From Oppiella nova (taxonomy: Eukaryota > Arthropoda > Arachnida > Sarcoptiformes > Oppiidae): a stretch of 29,607 bases of DNA. The notes below the pieces were generated by a model. That model was not told the origin of the DNA and did not search any database. It saw nothing but the letters and a program-made list of their open reading frames with translations. Each line of letters opens with the position of its first letter. Positions within the stretch are counted from its first letter, which is position 1. This document shows positions 1 through 10,500 of the stretch, in pieces. A program made the position numbers and the translations under genes. The stretch spans positions 1-29,607 of the forward strand of contig CAJPVJ010000271.1 in NCBI GenBank assembly GCA_905397405.1, written 5' to 3'.

Positions 1-566
1 TTCAAAAATTTGTGATAACTTTCATCACCTCTTCACTCGAAACTCCAATAATAATGAAACAATTATTAATAGTTAAGCCATAGATTCGCTACGAATATAA
101 TAATTAGTAATCGCATTAAAAAAGAGAGAAAAATATTTCATTAAAAAGTGTGAAAAATTAAAAGCAATTCAGAGATAACTGCCATAAAAGAGATGAACAG
201 ATGAATCACGAGTAGTGCGTGATGGGAAGCGTGGGTGCGGTGGTCGAGGGCCAGGTGTGTGTGTCTACAAGAACTGGTCGCACCACTCGCCTAAGCACTG
301 GCAGCAGTCCTTCGCCTGCTTGGCGTTCGCACCGCTCAAGTCCTTCAGCCACTCGACGAAGAGCTCCTGATTCTTCTTGAGCACCAGAAACTGTCCCAAA
401 ACCACGTAAGCCTATGAGTGGACACAAACAGACAGACAATTAGTACCACGCGTTGAGTGCGAAGACAATGAGTGGCAATACTTTGTCGAAACCCTTGGAC
501 TCCAACCTCTTGCCCAACACTTCTCCAATTCCTGCCAAATCCGTGACCGGCTTCTCGCCCATCGGT
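1..566 (-). repeat. Inverted near-identical copy of the BAF segment found at 27234-27799 and 28113-28678
   Basis: Read on the minus strand, this stretch matches 27234-27799 and 28113-28678 base for base without indels through exon 1 (from codon 15), intron, exon 2 and 3' UTR. The only difference I noticed is position 11. Homology stops exactly at 566/567, inside BAF exon 1, where the right-hand copies switch to other sequence. At the other side homology reaches the window edge, so its true end is not visible. Confidence 0.93.
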
Positions 567-607
567 TCCGACACGAAGTTATGGTGTTTCTGCGATGTCG
601 TCGACAT
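265..607 (-). CDS. BANF1: Barrier-to-autointegration factor (BAF), intact two-exon gene
   Basis: BAF is a small dimeric chromatin protein that bridges double-stranded DNA and binds LEM-domain proteins and lamin, needed for nuclear envelope reassembly. The coding exons are 607-482 and 411-265 on the minus strand, joined by a 70-nt GT-AG intron at phase 0; the product is 90 residues against 89 in vertebrates. Visible family landmarks are the N-terminus [20 protein letters not shown], the helix-hairpin-helix segment [20 protein letters not shown], and the ending GEWCDQFL. The Ser/Thr cluster at residues 2-5 corresponds to the VRK-kinase target of animal BAF (family knowledge). The 3' UTR continues past the left edge of the window, so no poly(A) signal is visible for this copy. 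Two near-identical 5'-truncated copies lie near the right end. Assignment is essentially certain. Confidence 0.96.
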
Positions 608-1355
608 TCTTCACCAGTTGTGTGCTTTCAATGGATTGGACGGCGAGTCGATTAGACGTCTATATGACCCAAACTTAACAACTAATTCAACGACAACTCA
701 ACGAACACTTCAAATCCGATTGATTTGTGTTTTTGTTTTGCATTCAAATGATGTCATCGATCATCACATCCTATACGAGTCACTCATATATAACGTCTCT
801 ACAATTCCCGCCTTTTCGGCCAACAATTCGTTGGTTTGAATGAAAAATTTAGGAAACTATTTATAAATCAGTTCATTGCATTCAATTCATACATTATGAG
901 CACATATTTATGTGTATATAAGATGAACAAGGCATATTTCTGGTTTTAAAATTTTTAATAATAACATCATGGTTAAAACTCTGATAAGGGGGTTTGTAGT
1001 GTTTGTCCCCTAGTTTTTTTTCTCAATAACATAACAATTATTGTTTATATTGTAAGTCAATTAAAAAGCATTTAGACTATTTAATAAGATTTTATTTGTA
1101 TCAAAAATCAATAGTAAAACATATTGATCAACTTAATTTAATAATTTTTAATTTCAAAGCAATGCTTGAAATGCAATGCTTTTTGTTATTGTATTCAAAA
1201 GTTTGCATAAATATAGACATAATTTGTTTGCAAACCATTTGTTCAGAAATGAAATCTCAACCAAATCCACGTTTTTCTCTAAATTGTGGTTTAATTTCAA
1301 TTATAATTAGAGATAATTTAGTTGTCATTAAGTAATCCATCACAAGAGGAATATC
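608..1355. promoter_or_regulatory. Shared spacer between divergent BANF1 and EIF1AD
   Basis: This roughly 750-bp AT-rich stretch separates the start codons of BANF1 (minus) and EIF1AD (plus), so it should hold both 5' UTRs and promoters. A TATATAAG box sits at 915-922 on the plus strand, but it is about 430 nt upstream of the EIF1AD start and I cannot tie it to a start site. A 79-codon open frame inside (1096-1335) has no recognisable product and AT-rich spacer composition. Confidence 0.5.
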
Positions 1356-2050
1356 ATGTCTAAGGCTACGAAGAAGAAACACGTGACACAGGAAGTGCTC
1401 AATCACTTTGACTTACCACAAGATAATCAACAGATCGTAAAAGTATTTTTTTTAAATCTTTCAATAATTGCCTAAAAATAACGTATTATTGGATCAATTG
1501 AGGTGATAGCCAGTCGCGGCAATAATCTTCACCAAGTGGTGACCCCCGATGGCGACAATTATCTCGTATCGATGCCACCGAAGTTCCGTAAATGGATTTG
1601 GATTAAGAGAGGTTTGCGTGAGATTTGCATTTAGTTTACAATGGATTTATCATTTAAATTGGTTTCATATTCTTCAGGCGATTATCTGATTGTGGATCCG
1701 ATAGAAGAGGGAAACAAAGTGAAGGCAGAGATCACTAATATATTACTGAAGGAACAAATCAAATACATTAAAGATGAGGGAAAATGGTCTGTGATTTGAC
1801 TGCAAATGAATGACACTTTCATTGAACTGTCTTTCAAATGAATGCTTTGTTTGACAGGCCGTTGGCTTTTGAAGACAAGGATACCACTGATAGTGACTTG
1901 GATTCAGACAAACTCTATAGGAATACCAATAGGGATCAGGACATCGATGAGAGTTCCAGTAGTAGTGATTCTGATGAAGGGGACAGTGATGACGATAATG
2001 GAGATGCAGACCAAAGCAATGATAGCGATGACAACACTTCCAACAAATAG
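1356..2050 (+). CDS. EIF1AD: eIF1A domain-containing protein (S1-like RNA-binding protein)
   Basis: This is the EIF1AD/obelin family, a nuclear/cytosolic protein related to translation factor eIF1A that carries one S1-like OB fold. Four exons are supported: 1356-1442, 1503-1611, 1678-1786 and 1858-2050, all with GT-AG introns of 60-71 nt. The joined product is 165 residues, the same as my recollection of the human length. It begins MSKATKKKHVTQEVLNHFDL. The OB fold carries the family signature SMPPKFRKWIWIKRGDYLIV followed by DPIEEGNKVKAEI, roughly residues 30-105. The tail from about residue 110 is a low-complexity acidic Ser/Asp run, as in family members. Intron phases (0, 1, 2) all restore the frame, which supports the gene model. 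Possible poly(A) signals are ATTAAA at 2098-2103 and AATAAA at 2248-2253. Its exact biochemical role is poorly defined in general. Confidence 0.93.
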
Positions 2051-2427
2051 TTTGCGAAGAATTGCATACAAAAGAGATTTAATTGTTTTGTATTTATATT
2101 AAACTTTCGGATCAAATGTGGTATGAAATGACTTTTATATGAGAACTTCAATATAGAGATCATATTTATGTAAAATATTTGTATTAATGAAAATGTATGA
2201 AAATGTTTGAAAATCTAATGTATATTTTGATTAATTATTTTATTTAAAATAAAAATGATTTTTAACTCTTAATATGAGACCAATTGTTATCCGATATGAA
2301 GACAATTGTAAGACAAATGGTAACAAAGTCTTTGAGATGTGATAATTGGTGGCAAACCGTAAGCCCTTGACTGACGTAATACTTGTTTGGCATTCAATGC
2401 ATGAAATGATTGTCGAAATGAAAACAT
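2051..2427. other. Spacer between EIF1AD and GPANK1
   Basis: AT-rich sequence holding the EIF1AD 3' UTR and the short promoter/5' UTR of the next gene in the same orientation. Apart from the candidate poly(A) signals noted under EIF1AD, nothing recognisable is present. Confidence 0.5.
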
Positions 2428-3429
2428 ATGAAAGAAATGTCAAAATTTGGTTTAAATTCATATTTTGTTAAACAAAACCATTTCAACGATAATTGCAATC
2501 AAAGACATCCAAAACACAACCAATTGGATGGCCACGAGATCCAAGAGTTTTACCACAACATCATCTCAAGTGCTGAAGAGTCGAAAGCGAAGAATAGGAA
2601 GAAATGCAAACCTGTTAGCAAAACTCATGAGGAAACTCACGGCAGGTTTATAAGTGATAATGGGATCAAATGCGACCAAATCTTTAAGATGTGTCAAAAT
2701 GGTGACTACAATGGATGTGTTCAGTGGATTCGTATGGGATATGATATCAACACAACTGACCAATACTTGTGGACACCTTTGATGTGTAGTTCTTGTGCTG
2801 GACATCAAGACATCGTTCAGCTATTGCTCGACAATAAGGCAGACATTGGGCCGAAGGATAAGAGAGGAAGAAGTGCTTATGATTTGGCGCTCATTAGTGG
2901 ACACAAACACATCTGTGACCTCATTATCAACCGACAAAAGAAGACTCAGACGCGTAACGAAGTGAACAATAAATTGGATTCAATTGGAAGTTCCGACTCT
3001 TCACGTGATCCCAAGAGATGCGATGTCTGTGGCTATCAGTACAATGGATGTGATGTCCGCCACAAGTGTTCAATTGTTCATCAAATTAGTGCCGAAAGCG
3101 GACAAAATTTCAATAAATACTATGAAATCTCTGAAAGCAATAAAGGCTTTCAAATGTTGTTAAGGAGTGGTTGGAGTCGTTCAGAAGGGTTGGGACCTAA
3201 GGGTCAGGGAATGAGAGCTCCCGTCAAGACAGTACTCAAGAGGGACCGCTTGGGTTTGGGCTTAAGTGATACCAAAAACAAACCAAAAGTCACTCACTTT
3301 AGTTCATTTGATCCCAAATCGGTGGACAATAATGTCAAACACAATAGGCTTTCAAAAGAGCGTCAACGAAGACAATCAGAGATTAGATTAAAACAAATGG
3401 AAATAAGATTTAGACAAGAATTCAAGTAA
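2428..3429 (+). CDS. GPANK1: G-patch and ankyrin-repeat protein
   Basis: A single-exon 333-residue protein with the domain order of GPANK1: ankyrin repeats at about residues 80-170 (recognisable by TPLMCSSCAGHQDIVQLLLD and the following GRSAYDLALISGHKHICDLI), a short Cys/His segment at about 198-218 (CDVCGYQY...HKC...H), then a G-patch at about 239-283 (GFQMLLRSGWSRSEGLGPKG ... RLGLGL). The C-terminus is a basic/Glu-rich helix. G-patch proteins usually activate DEAH-box RNA helicases, and GPANK1 is thought to be RNA-linked, but no partner can be read from this sequence. A second Met at codon 4 (2437) is an equally good start. An AATAAA at 3470-3475 follows closely. It converges with the Pellino gene. 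Confidence 0.9.
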   Translation: MKEMSKFGLNSYFVKQNHFNDNCNQRHPKHNQLDGHEIQEFYHNIISSAEESKAKNRKKCKPVSKTHEETHGRFISDNGIKCDQIFKMCQNGDYNGCVQWIRMGYDINTTDQYLWTPLMCSSCAGHQDIVQLLLDNKADIGPKDKRGRSAYDLALISGHKHICDLIINRQKKTQTRNEVNNKLDSIGSSDSSRDPKRCDVCGYQYNGCDVRHKCSIVHQISAESGQNFNKYYEISESNKGFQMLLRSGWSRSEGLGPKGQGMRAPVKTVLKRDRLGLGLSDTKNKPKVTHFSSFDPKSVDNNVKHNRLSKERQRRQSEIRLKQMEIRFRQEFK

Positions 3430-3807
3430 AATGTTTGGATTTTATTTATACATATTTTGTTAAGTAAACAATAAAACATATATTGCGGTAAAAATTTGTT
3501 ATTTCAATGATTTGTTTTAAGTAGAAGTGAAATAGTTTTCAAATAAAAATCACTAATTAAAAGGAAAATGTCTTCAAAATTATATAATATATTAATTAAA
3601 TATCAATGATTTGTTGTATGCTTTAAAAGAGCAAAAATACGGTATATTTTCATCCAATTTAGGCGACGAAACCATTGTGTTATTAAAATATCCATTTAAT
3701 GACAATTAGCGACAAATAATGATTTAAATCACAGTATGTTTGCTGCAAAATGTTGTGATCCATGATTTGAATACAAAACAAATTTAATAAATTAAGAAAA
3801 TATGAGT
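3430..3807. other. Convergent spacer between GPANK1 and Pellino
   Basis: An AT-rich stretch holding the two facing 3' UTRs. Minus-strand ATTAAA hexamers at 3783-3788 and 3695-3700 are candidate Pellino poly(A) signals. No gene is seen. Confidence 0.45.
3470..3475 (+). terminator. Poly(A) signal AATAAA of GPANK1
   Basis: A canonical AATAAA lies 41 nt after the GPANK1 stop codon in AT-rich DNA. Confidence 0.6.
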
Positions 3808-5523
3808 TCAGTCGACGTGATCCTGAAATATGAGGCGAACGAACCCTTCGGTTCTCGTGGCACAGAAGGGACAGATCGCTATGAAACCATTGGTGCCGTG
3901 AGGTATAGGCACTTGAGACCAGTACCTGAACACAACATACAATGCATATACAGGACTGTAGGGCAACATTGATAATACGTAATGAATTGATGGCAAACCT
4001 CGCAGTTTTATCTGAAGTCATGTGACCGCACGGGTTGAACGCAAAGTTAGGCTTCGCAGTGTCCACGTAGAGGGAGGGCTCGGTTCCCATAGTGAGTTTG
4101 GCGACGGGACTGATGTCGAGGCACATGGGACAGGTGCGACCGTTGGTGTTGCGGTTCTGACCCCAATCGTGCAGTCCCTGAACGTGACCGCAATGCAGGT
4201 AAACGTAGGGCTGTTTGTCGGCTTCGCTCAGAGACCCACTTCTTCGGGGTATCACAAGTGTGTTGAGACCTACAGGACATTGAGGTCGGGCGGCATTGAG
4301 TTCGTCGATCATCTCTTCCAAGTGCTTCTTCGTGGGAGAAGTGGTGAGTCCTTCGGATGAGCGCCACAGTAGAGTCGCACCGCACAGATCGATGAGAGTG
4401 CCATCAGTCAAGACATTGCTCTCGTTATCGATTTTGGTTCCCTTCTGAGCGGCCGAACGGGTCTCGCGAACAGAATATATTTCACCGCAAACCGATACCT
4501 CTCTCCAAACGCCTCCTAACTGTGGATTCGGTGCCTCACACGGCGAACAATTGGAAAATTTCGACTTTGGGTGCATTATTAGCACTCCATTTGTGGTCAA
4601 ACCATCGATTTCCCCGTTCTGTTGCCATTTCGTTGCCTTTTCGCCTATTTTTCAACAATAAAATTACTTTCAAATAACATATCAAATAACAATAATAAAC
4701 CTAAAAATATATTTCGTGACGAATCAAAGCCGGCGGCGTATATGCGGGCCCTATGAGGGGGCGACCGCTCGATGAGTATACGACAAGCAAAACGAGATAT
4801 AGTGCTCTGTTGGACGAGTTTCTCGCCATTAGTTTTGTTTGGGTCGGAGACCAGAGTATCGATCACTACGAAGTCGATGGGACTTTCAGATGAACGACCG
4901 ATCTATTAGACAATAATTCACGTTAATTGCAATGTTTGTAAAGCTATATATGTTTGACTGTAAACCTGAAACATATCAGTGTCTTCATCTGATTGGTATT
5001 CAACTATAATTGCTTGAGATCTGGAGAGAGTGTATGAAATCGAGTGCTGAGCCTTGTCTTGAATGGCCTAAAGTTGATTCAGTCAATCAGTAATTGATGT
5101 GAAAACTAGACCTCACTTATACAGTCTATCATATTATAATCACTCACTCGTGTCGATTGTGGCTGTTTCACGACATAGTGTTTGGATTTCTTAATTCCGT
5201 TAGCATTGGGTCTCTTATATAACAGATATTTGCTTTTCCGTCGACCTCTCTCTCCTTGAGGAAGGCCTCCATTATATCTGCAGTTCAATCATACAATTGT
5301 TGGACTGGTTTTTAATGGCAATTATAGACAATACAAACCCGAGTATAACGAGCTCCCCGTAGACCACGGGATAAGACTTTTGGTTATAAACTTTGAACTC
5401 ATTGGCCATCAAAATAGGATTTGTAGACAAATTGGTTTCTAATTTATTGAAATCAATGTTTTGTGGCGAAGAAGGACCGGAACAACTCGTCGACCGATTG
5501 GCTGACAGTTTACTCGCACTCAT
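3808..5523 (-). CDS. PELI: Pellino E3 ubiquitin-protein ligase
   Basis: Pellino is a RING-like E3 ligase acting with IRAK/Pelle kinases in Toll/IL-1 receptor signalling. Six minus-strand exons join cleanly: 5523-5339, 5277-5148, 5067-4966, 4902-4701, 4644-3999 and 3925-3808, giving 460 residues (about 420 in human and fly). The N-terminal cryptic FHA domain is recognisable from YGELVILGYNGGLPQGERGR, HSISYTLSRSQAIIVEY, IGRSSESPIDFVVIDTL and ARIYAAGFDSSRNIFLGEKA. The C-terminal RING-like part keeps its metal-ligand pattern: ARPQCPVG, LHCGHVQGLHDWG, TCPMC, FNPCGH and ICPFC, ending RLIFQDHVD. The start is uncertain: the frame stays open upstream to a Met at 5622, adding 33 residues, and an acceptor-like TTTAG at about 5555 leaves room for a 5' exon. 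The assignment itself is secure. Confidence 0.94.
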
Positions 5524-5622
5524 CTGATGGCTCGCATTACTGCCCACTTCTGGTCTAAACAAATGTTCATTAGTTGTAACCATAAAAGCAGTCAAACAGT
5601 ATAAAAGACAACAACAAAGCAA

Positions 5623-7568
5623 ACAAATAGATTCAAACGTTTGTCACTATCTCTTGTAGTTTAGAGTTGAGATCAAAGTTTTAACAACTTTTATGTCGAT
5701 AACAGTTATATTAAATATTTGTTGAGAGAAACTATACAACACTTACAGACTTATGTCTTCAAATCATATGCTGTTTATTTGCCATAAATTAACAAAAAGG
5801 GAAATAATTTTAACATTTATAACTCATTTGAGATGAAAAAGTGAAGTATTTATTAATAGAAGTAATTATTATGAAGAAAACAATGATAGCGATCACTAAA
5901 TATTATGTTAGGCTTAAGAGTTAATTACTGTACAATCGTTTGTTGCCATAAACTGTGTTTTCATGAATTGAGTTACTGTTAAACAACTTTGGGTTTAATT
6001 TTGCATTTTATGAAATATTAATTAATGGCAACAAAAAACACAATTTAGTGAATAGTATTAGCTTTTATTTCCATAACTTATATCCGAGTCTTAAAACTTA
6101 AGGTTAAAATTAGGCCACAAGTCATGAGAAGTTTAATAATGAAATTAATTGCAAAACAGGTTTACGTTTAGGTTCTCAACCCTTATCTCACAATTTAATT
6201 GTATTTCGTTTTTTACAATAAGTTTTATACAATTTGTTATTTATTACAAAACTTTGGATAAGAAAATGCATTGTTTTTGATTAATACCAACATTTGTCAA
6301 ACAAAATGCAACTAATTTTAGTCGAGACTTAATTTCATTTCATAGAGAGTTTGCACTTTCAATGAGTTTTCACTAAAATTTTGCGATGTTTTCAATGAAC
6401 TCATTGTAAACTCATTGATAATATTATGCGACAAAACATTGCACTCAACCATCAATGCGACCAAAACTAGCCCTTTATTATCAGTTGTAATCATTTCACT
6501 TAAATAGCAATTCAATAATTCATTATCAAATGATTGCAATGCACTAAATGCACAAATGATACCAGATCAATTACAATGTCATCAATATAGGCTTTTGTCA
6601 ATAGACTACATTTACATAAATATACCTAAATCTATACCCAATTTAATAGCATTTATATATTAGACATGAAACCCTCATAGCATTAACTGTAATACACTGA
6701 TCAGTCAATTGTTGAGTGTATTTGCTTTGTGTTTGAATTCATATGAAACTAATGATACGATCGACACAATAATCATATCATAAAAACATTGCATATCTAT
6801 AACTATAGTAATAGTAATAAATGATAATAACTGCAAACTCACGTCAAATGGTCGGGCATTTCACTGCACAATCAATACATTGAATCCAATCACACATATA
6901 GTTAACACTCGTTGTTATATTCATTCATAAATGCAATCAATGAATGAAACGATTGACGAAATCATTGAAACAATGAATGCATTTGAAGACAAAAAATGCA
7001 GTAATTTTTGTAACAATAATACTAATGATTGAGTCATACGTTTGACGATTGAAAACACTTATCGAAAGTGCAGTCAATTTGTTGTATAAGAGGCTATTGT
7101 GGCGACACTTGTGTCACAACACACCGTAAGTGCCATACATTAGCGTTCATTCATTCATTGGTCGACACCAGATGTCTCTCTTATATTCATTTTGTTGTCA
7201 TTTCAAAGCAATTGTCATTTCAGGTATACAATAGTGTTGTAATAATACTATTAAACTATTAATTTTGATTATTTTGTAAAGTTTTCCCAACTTTTATATA
7301 AAAATTTATTGAAAAAATAAATAAACATTTGAAACCGATTTAGTTGTTTATAATTGAAGTTTTGTTTAAATGCTAACAAACAGACAATTGGTGTGAAAGT
7401 TGTGCAACGATTGCAACACTAGTGAAAACACCCCTCAAAAGCATACTCTATGTTGGCATCAGTTTTGATGTTTTAATGATACAAACGATTAATGAATTTG
7501 TTATTTATTTATAATTTATTTCTCATTTAATGAACACTTAATTGGTTTACGAGTGAAGAGTATCTGAG
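5623..7568. other. Large AT-rich spacer between divergent Pellino and dynein genes
   Basis: About 1.9 kb lies between two divergent genes, so it should hold both promoters and perhaps non-coding 5' exons. I see only AT-rich sequence with scattered degenerate cattcattga-like words around 6900-7000. The open frames here (for example 6318-6539 and 7068-7262) are short, AT-biased and resemble nothing I know. No RNA gene or mobile element was recognised. Confidence 0.5.
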
Positions 7569-10500
7569 ATGTCGGACGCGTTAGAGTCCGGTCAGGACTC
7601 GGGTCAGCAGTCGCTGCCCAATGAGGCGAACCTCCCGACTGTGGCTTTGGTTGACGTTCAGGTTGTCGTGAATTACATCCGACGAGTCATTCCGGCCCTT
7701 CTTGAGGAAGACAATGTCATCCATCCATCGCTGGAGGTGTGCCTTAGGAGTGACGCGACTGTCGACAAAATCCGCAAATTTATATCCGACGGACAAATGC
7801 GGTCTCTTCTCATCCAAAGATCGTCTTCAAAAGGTTTGTTTGAATTTGATTTGGTTTTGAAGTTATGTTTAAATGTATTGTCGGCTAAACAGAAGAGGAA
7901 GAGGTGTCGGAAGCGGGCGGTGACACAGAAGACAATGTCGTGTATTTGATCTCAGAAGAGGTCCGCTTTATGAACGCGAAGATCAATAGCGTTGTCCTCA
8001 TAAAGAAAGGCCTGGTATTGGAGGCCGAGAAGAATATATCGACTCAACTGCGAGTCATGAATCTAAACGACTCGTCCCCTTATGAGACGCTCCACTCCTA
8101 TGTGTCCGCAGCCGTCGCCCCGTATTTCAAGTCTTACGTCAAAGAGACCGGAAGAGCCGAAAGGTTTGTATTTTTGCCGGTTTTTACAGTTAATTTGATG
8201 TCATTCTGGGATTAATTTGTGACTCAATTACATCGACAGAGACGGCGACAAAATGGCGCCGACGGTAGAGAAGAAGATCGCGGAGCTAGAGATGGGTCTT
8301 CTGCATCTCCAACAGAACATTGATATCCCAGAAATCAGTCTTCAAATACATCCAATGGTTGTGTCGGTTATCAAGAAGTGCTCTGAAGATAAGCGACGAG
8401 TGATTGTCGACGAGTTCGGCGATAAAGTCAACGATTCTGTGTTCTTGAATCAACTCCAGAGTGGAGTCAATCGTTGGATTCGAGAGATACAAAAAGTGAC
8501 AAAATTAGATAGAGATCCGTCCTCTGGAACCGCTATACAAGAGATAAGTTTTTGGTTGAATCTCGAGAGAGCCCTTCTCCGCATCCAAGAGAAGAGGGAG
8601 AGTTCAGAAGTGGCTATCACTTTGGAGATCCTGAAGAATGGAAAGCGCTTTCACGCGACCGTCAGTTTCGATGCCGACACTCGTCTCAAAGAAGCGCTTT
8701 CGACAGTCAGTGATTACAACCCTCTGATGAAAGACTTCCCGCTCAACGATCTGTTGGCGGCCACAGAACTCGACAAAATCAGAATTGCTTTGCAGTCGAT
8801 ATTTCAACACTTGAGGAAAATCCGAAACACGAAATATCCGATCAAAAGAGCGCTCAAACTAATGGAAGCCATCTCTCGGGACCTGATGTCACAAATGCTG
8901 AAAGTGTTGGGCACCCGACGAATGATGCACATCCCCTTCGATGAGTTTGAACGGGTGGTGTCCGCCTGTTTCGATGTCTTCATCACATGGGATGACGAAT
9001 ACGACAAACTTCAGGGCCTTATGAGAGATATCGTCAAAAAGAAGAGAGAGGAACACCTGAAGATGGTTTGGAGAATCAATTTGGCGCACAAGAGATTGCA
9101 GTCACGTATGGAACAAATGCGCAAATTTCGTCGACAACACGAACAGCTCCGGGCAGTCATTATTCGTGTCTTAAGACCGACCGTTAAAAGTGTCAAAGAA
9201 GGCGAACCCATAAGTGATGGCAACACTGAAAAGGATTCCACACTTTCTTCGTTCGATTCGGCGGACATGAATGCCATCGAAGAAGTGAACTCTGCGTACG
9301 AACTCGTCAAAGAAGTGGATGCGCTCGACATCAGCAAAGAAGGAACCGATTCGTGGGAGGCGTCGATGAAGAGATACGAAGAACGCATCGATAGAGTCGA
9401 GGCCAGGATTACGGCTAAACTGCGAGATCAGTTGGGAATCGCTAAGAATGCCAACGAAATGTTCAGAATATTCTCGCGATTTAACGCTCTATTCGTTAGG
9501 CCTCATATTCGCGGCGCTATTCGTGAATATCAGACACAACTGATCCAAAGAGTTAAGGACGACATCGAATCGCTTCACGAGAAGTTTAAAGTCCAATACC
9601 CGCAGAACAAGGCCTGCAAAATGAGTCGCGTCAGGGATTTGCCGCCCGTTTCCGGGTCTATCGTTTGGGCGAAACAAATCGAGAGACAACTCTCTGTTTA
9701 TATGAAACGCGTTGAGGATGTGTTGGGCAAGGGATGGGAGAATCACGTCGAGGGCCAGAAGCTAAAGAGCGACGCCGACAGCTTCCGAATGAAACTCAAC
9801 ACTCAGGGAATATTCGACGAGTGGACACGAAATGTGCAACAAAGACAACTCAATGTCTCCGGAAGAATATTCAATATCGAAAGCTTTCGGTCCAAAAGTG
9901 GAAAGGGAAGTGTTCTTAAGCTTCGCGTCAACTTTATGCCCGAAATCATAACTTTGGCCAAAGAAGTGCGAAACTTAAGGAGTTTAGGCTTTAGAGTGCA
10001 GTTAGCGATCGTCAATAAAGCCCATCAGGCGAACCAACACTACCCGTTCGCCGTCTCCCTCATCGAAACAGTGAAGTCCTATGAGAGGGCGTGTGAGAAA
10101 GTGGAACAGAGACCCACTGTCGCCCTTCTCGTGGCCGGCCTTAAGAGAGACGTTCAGGACTTGATTGCTGAAGGCGTTGGACTCGTTTGGGAATCATATA
10201 AAAGAGACTCTTATGTCCAAAGACTGGCGGAAAGTGTATTCAATTTCCAGGAGAAAGTGGACGAACTATTAGACGTCGCCGAACAGATTGAAGTGGAAGT
10301 CCGAAGTATTGAGGGCTGCAGTTATAGTACAACTGTTTTGTCTGAAATTCTCAATAAGATTCAGAAAGCCGTCGACGACTTGAGTTTACAGAGATATTCC
10401 AATTTAAGCGAATGGGTCACCCGTTTGGACGAAGACATTGAGACTAAACTTGCGGTTCGTCTCGAGGCTGGAATTAAGGCGTGGACTCAAGCGCTGTTTA

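Noticed and set aside
453-839. 128-codon plus-strand frame overlapping BANF1
   Set aside because: Its first half is the antisense of BAF exon 1 and intron; no recognisable protein, and the rest is AT-rich spacer.
1936-2163. Minus-strand Ser/Leu-rich frame
   Set aside because: It is the antisense of the acidic Ser/Asp tail of EIF1AD; the plus-strand frame joins correctly to conserved exons.
4022-4385. Overlapping 112-codon frames on both strands within the Pellino gene
   Set aside because: Both are out-of-frame shadows of the long Pellino RING-region exon, whose own frame has clear family motifs.
7068-7262. 64-codon frame upstream of dynein
   Set aside because: Short, AT-biased, no recognisable product and no supporting splice structure; it lies where the dynein promoter or 5' UTR is expected.
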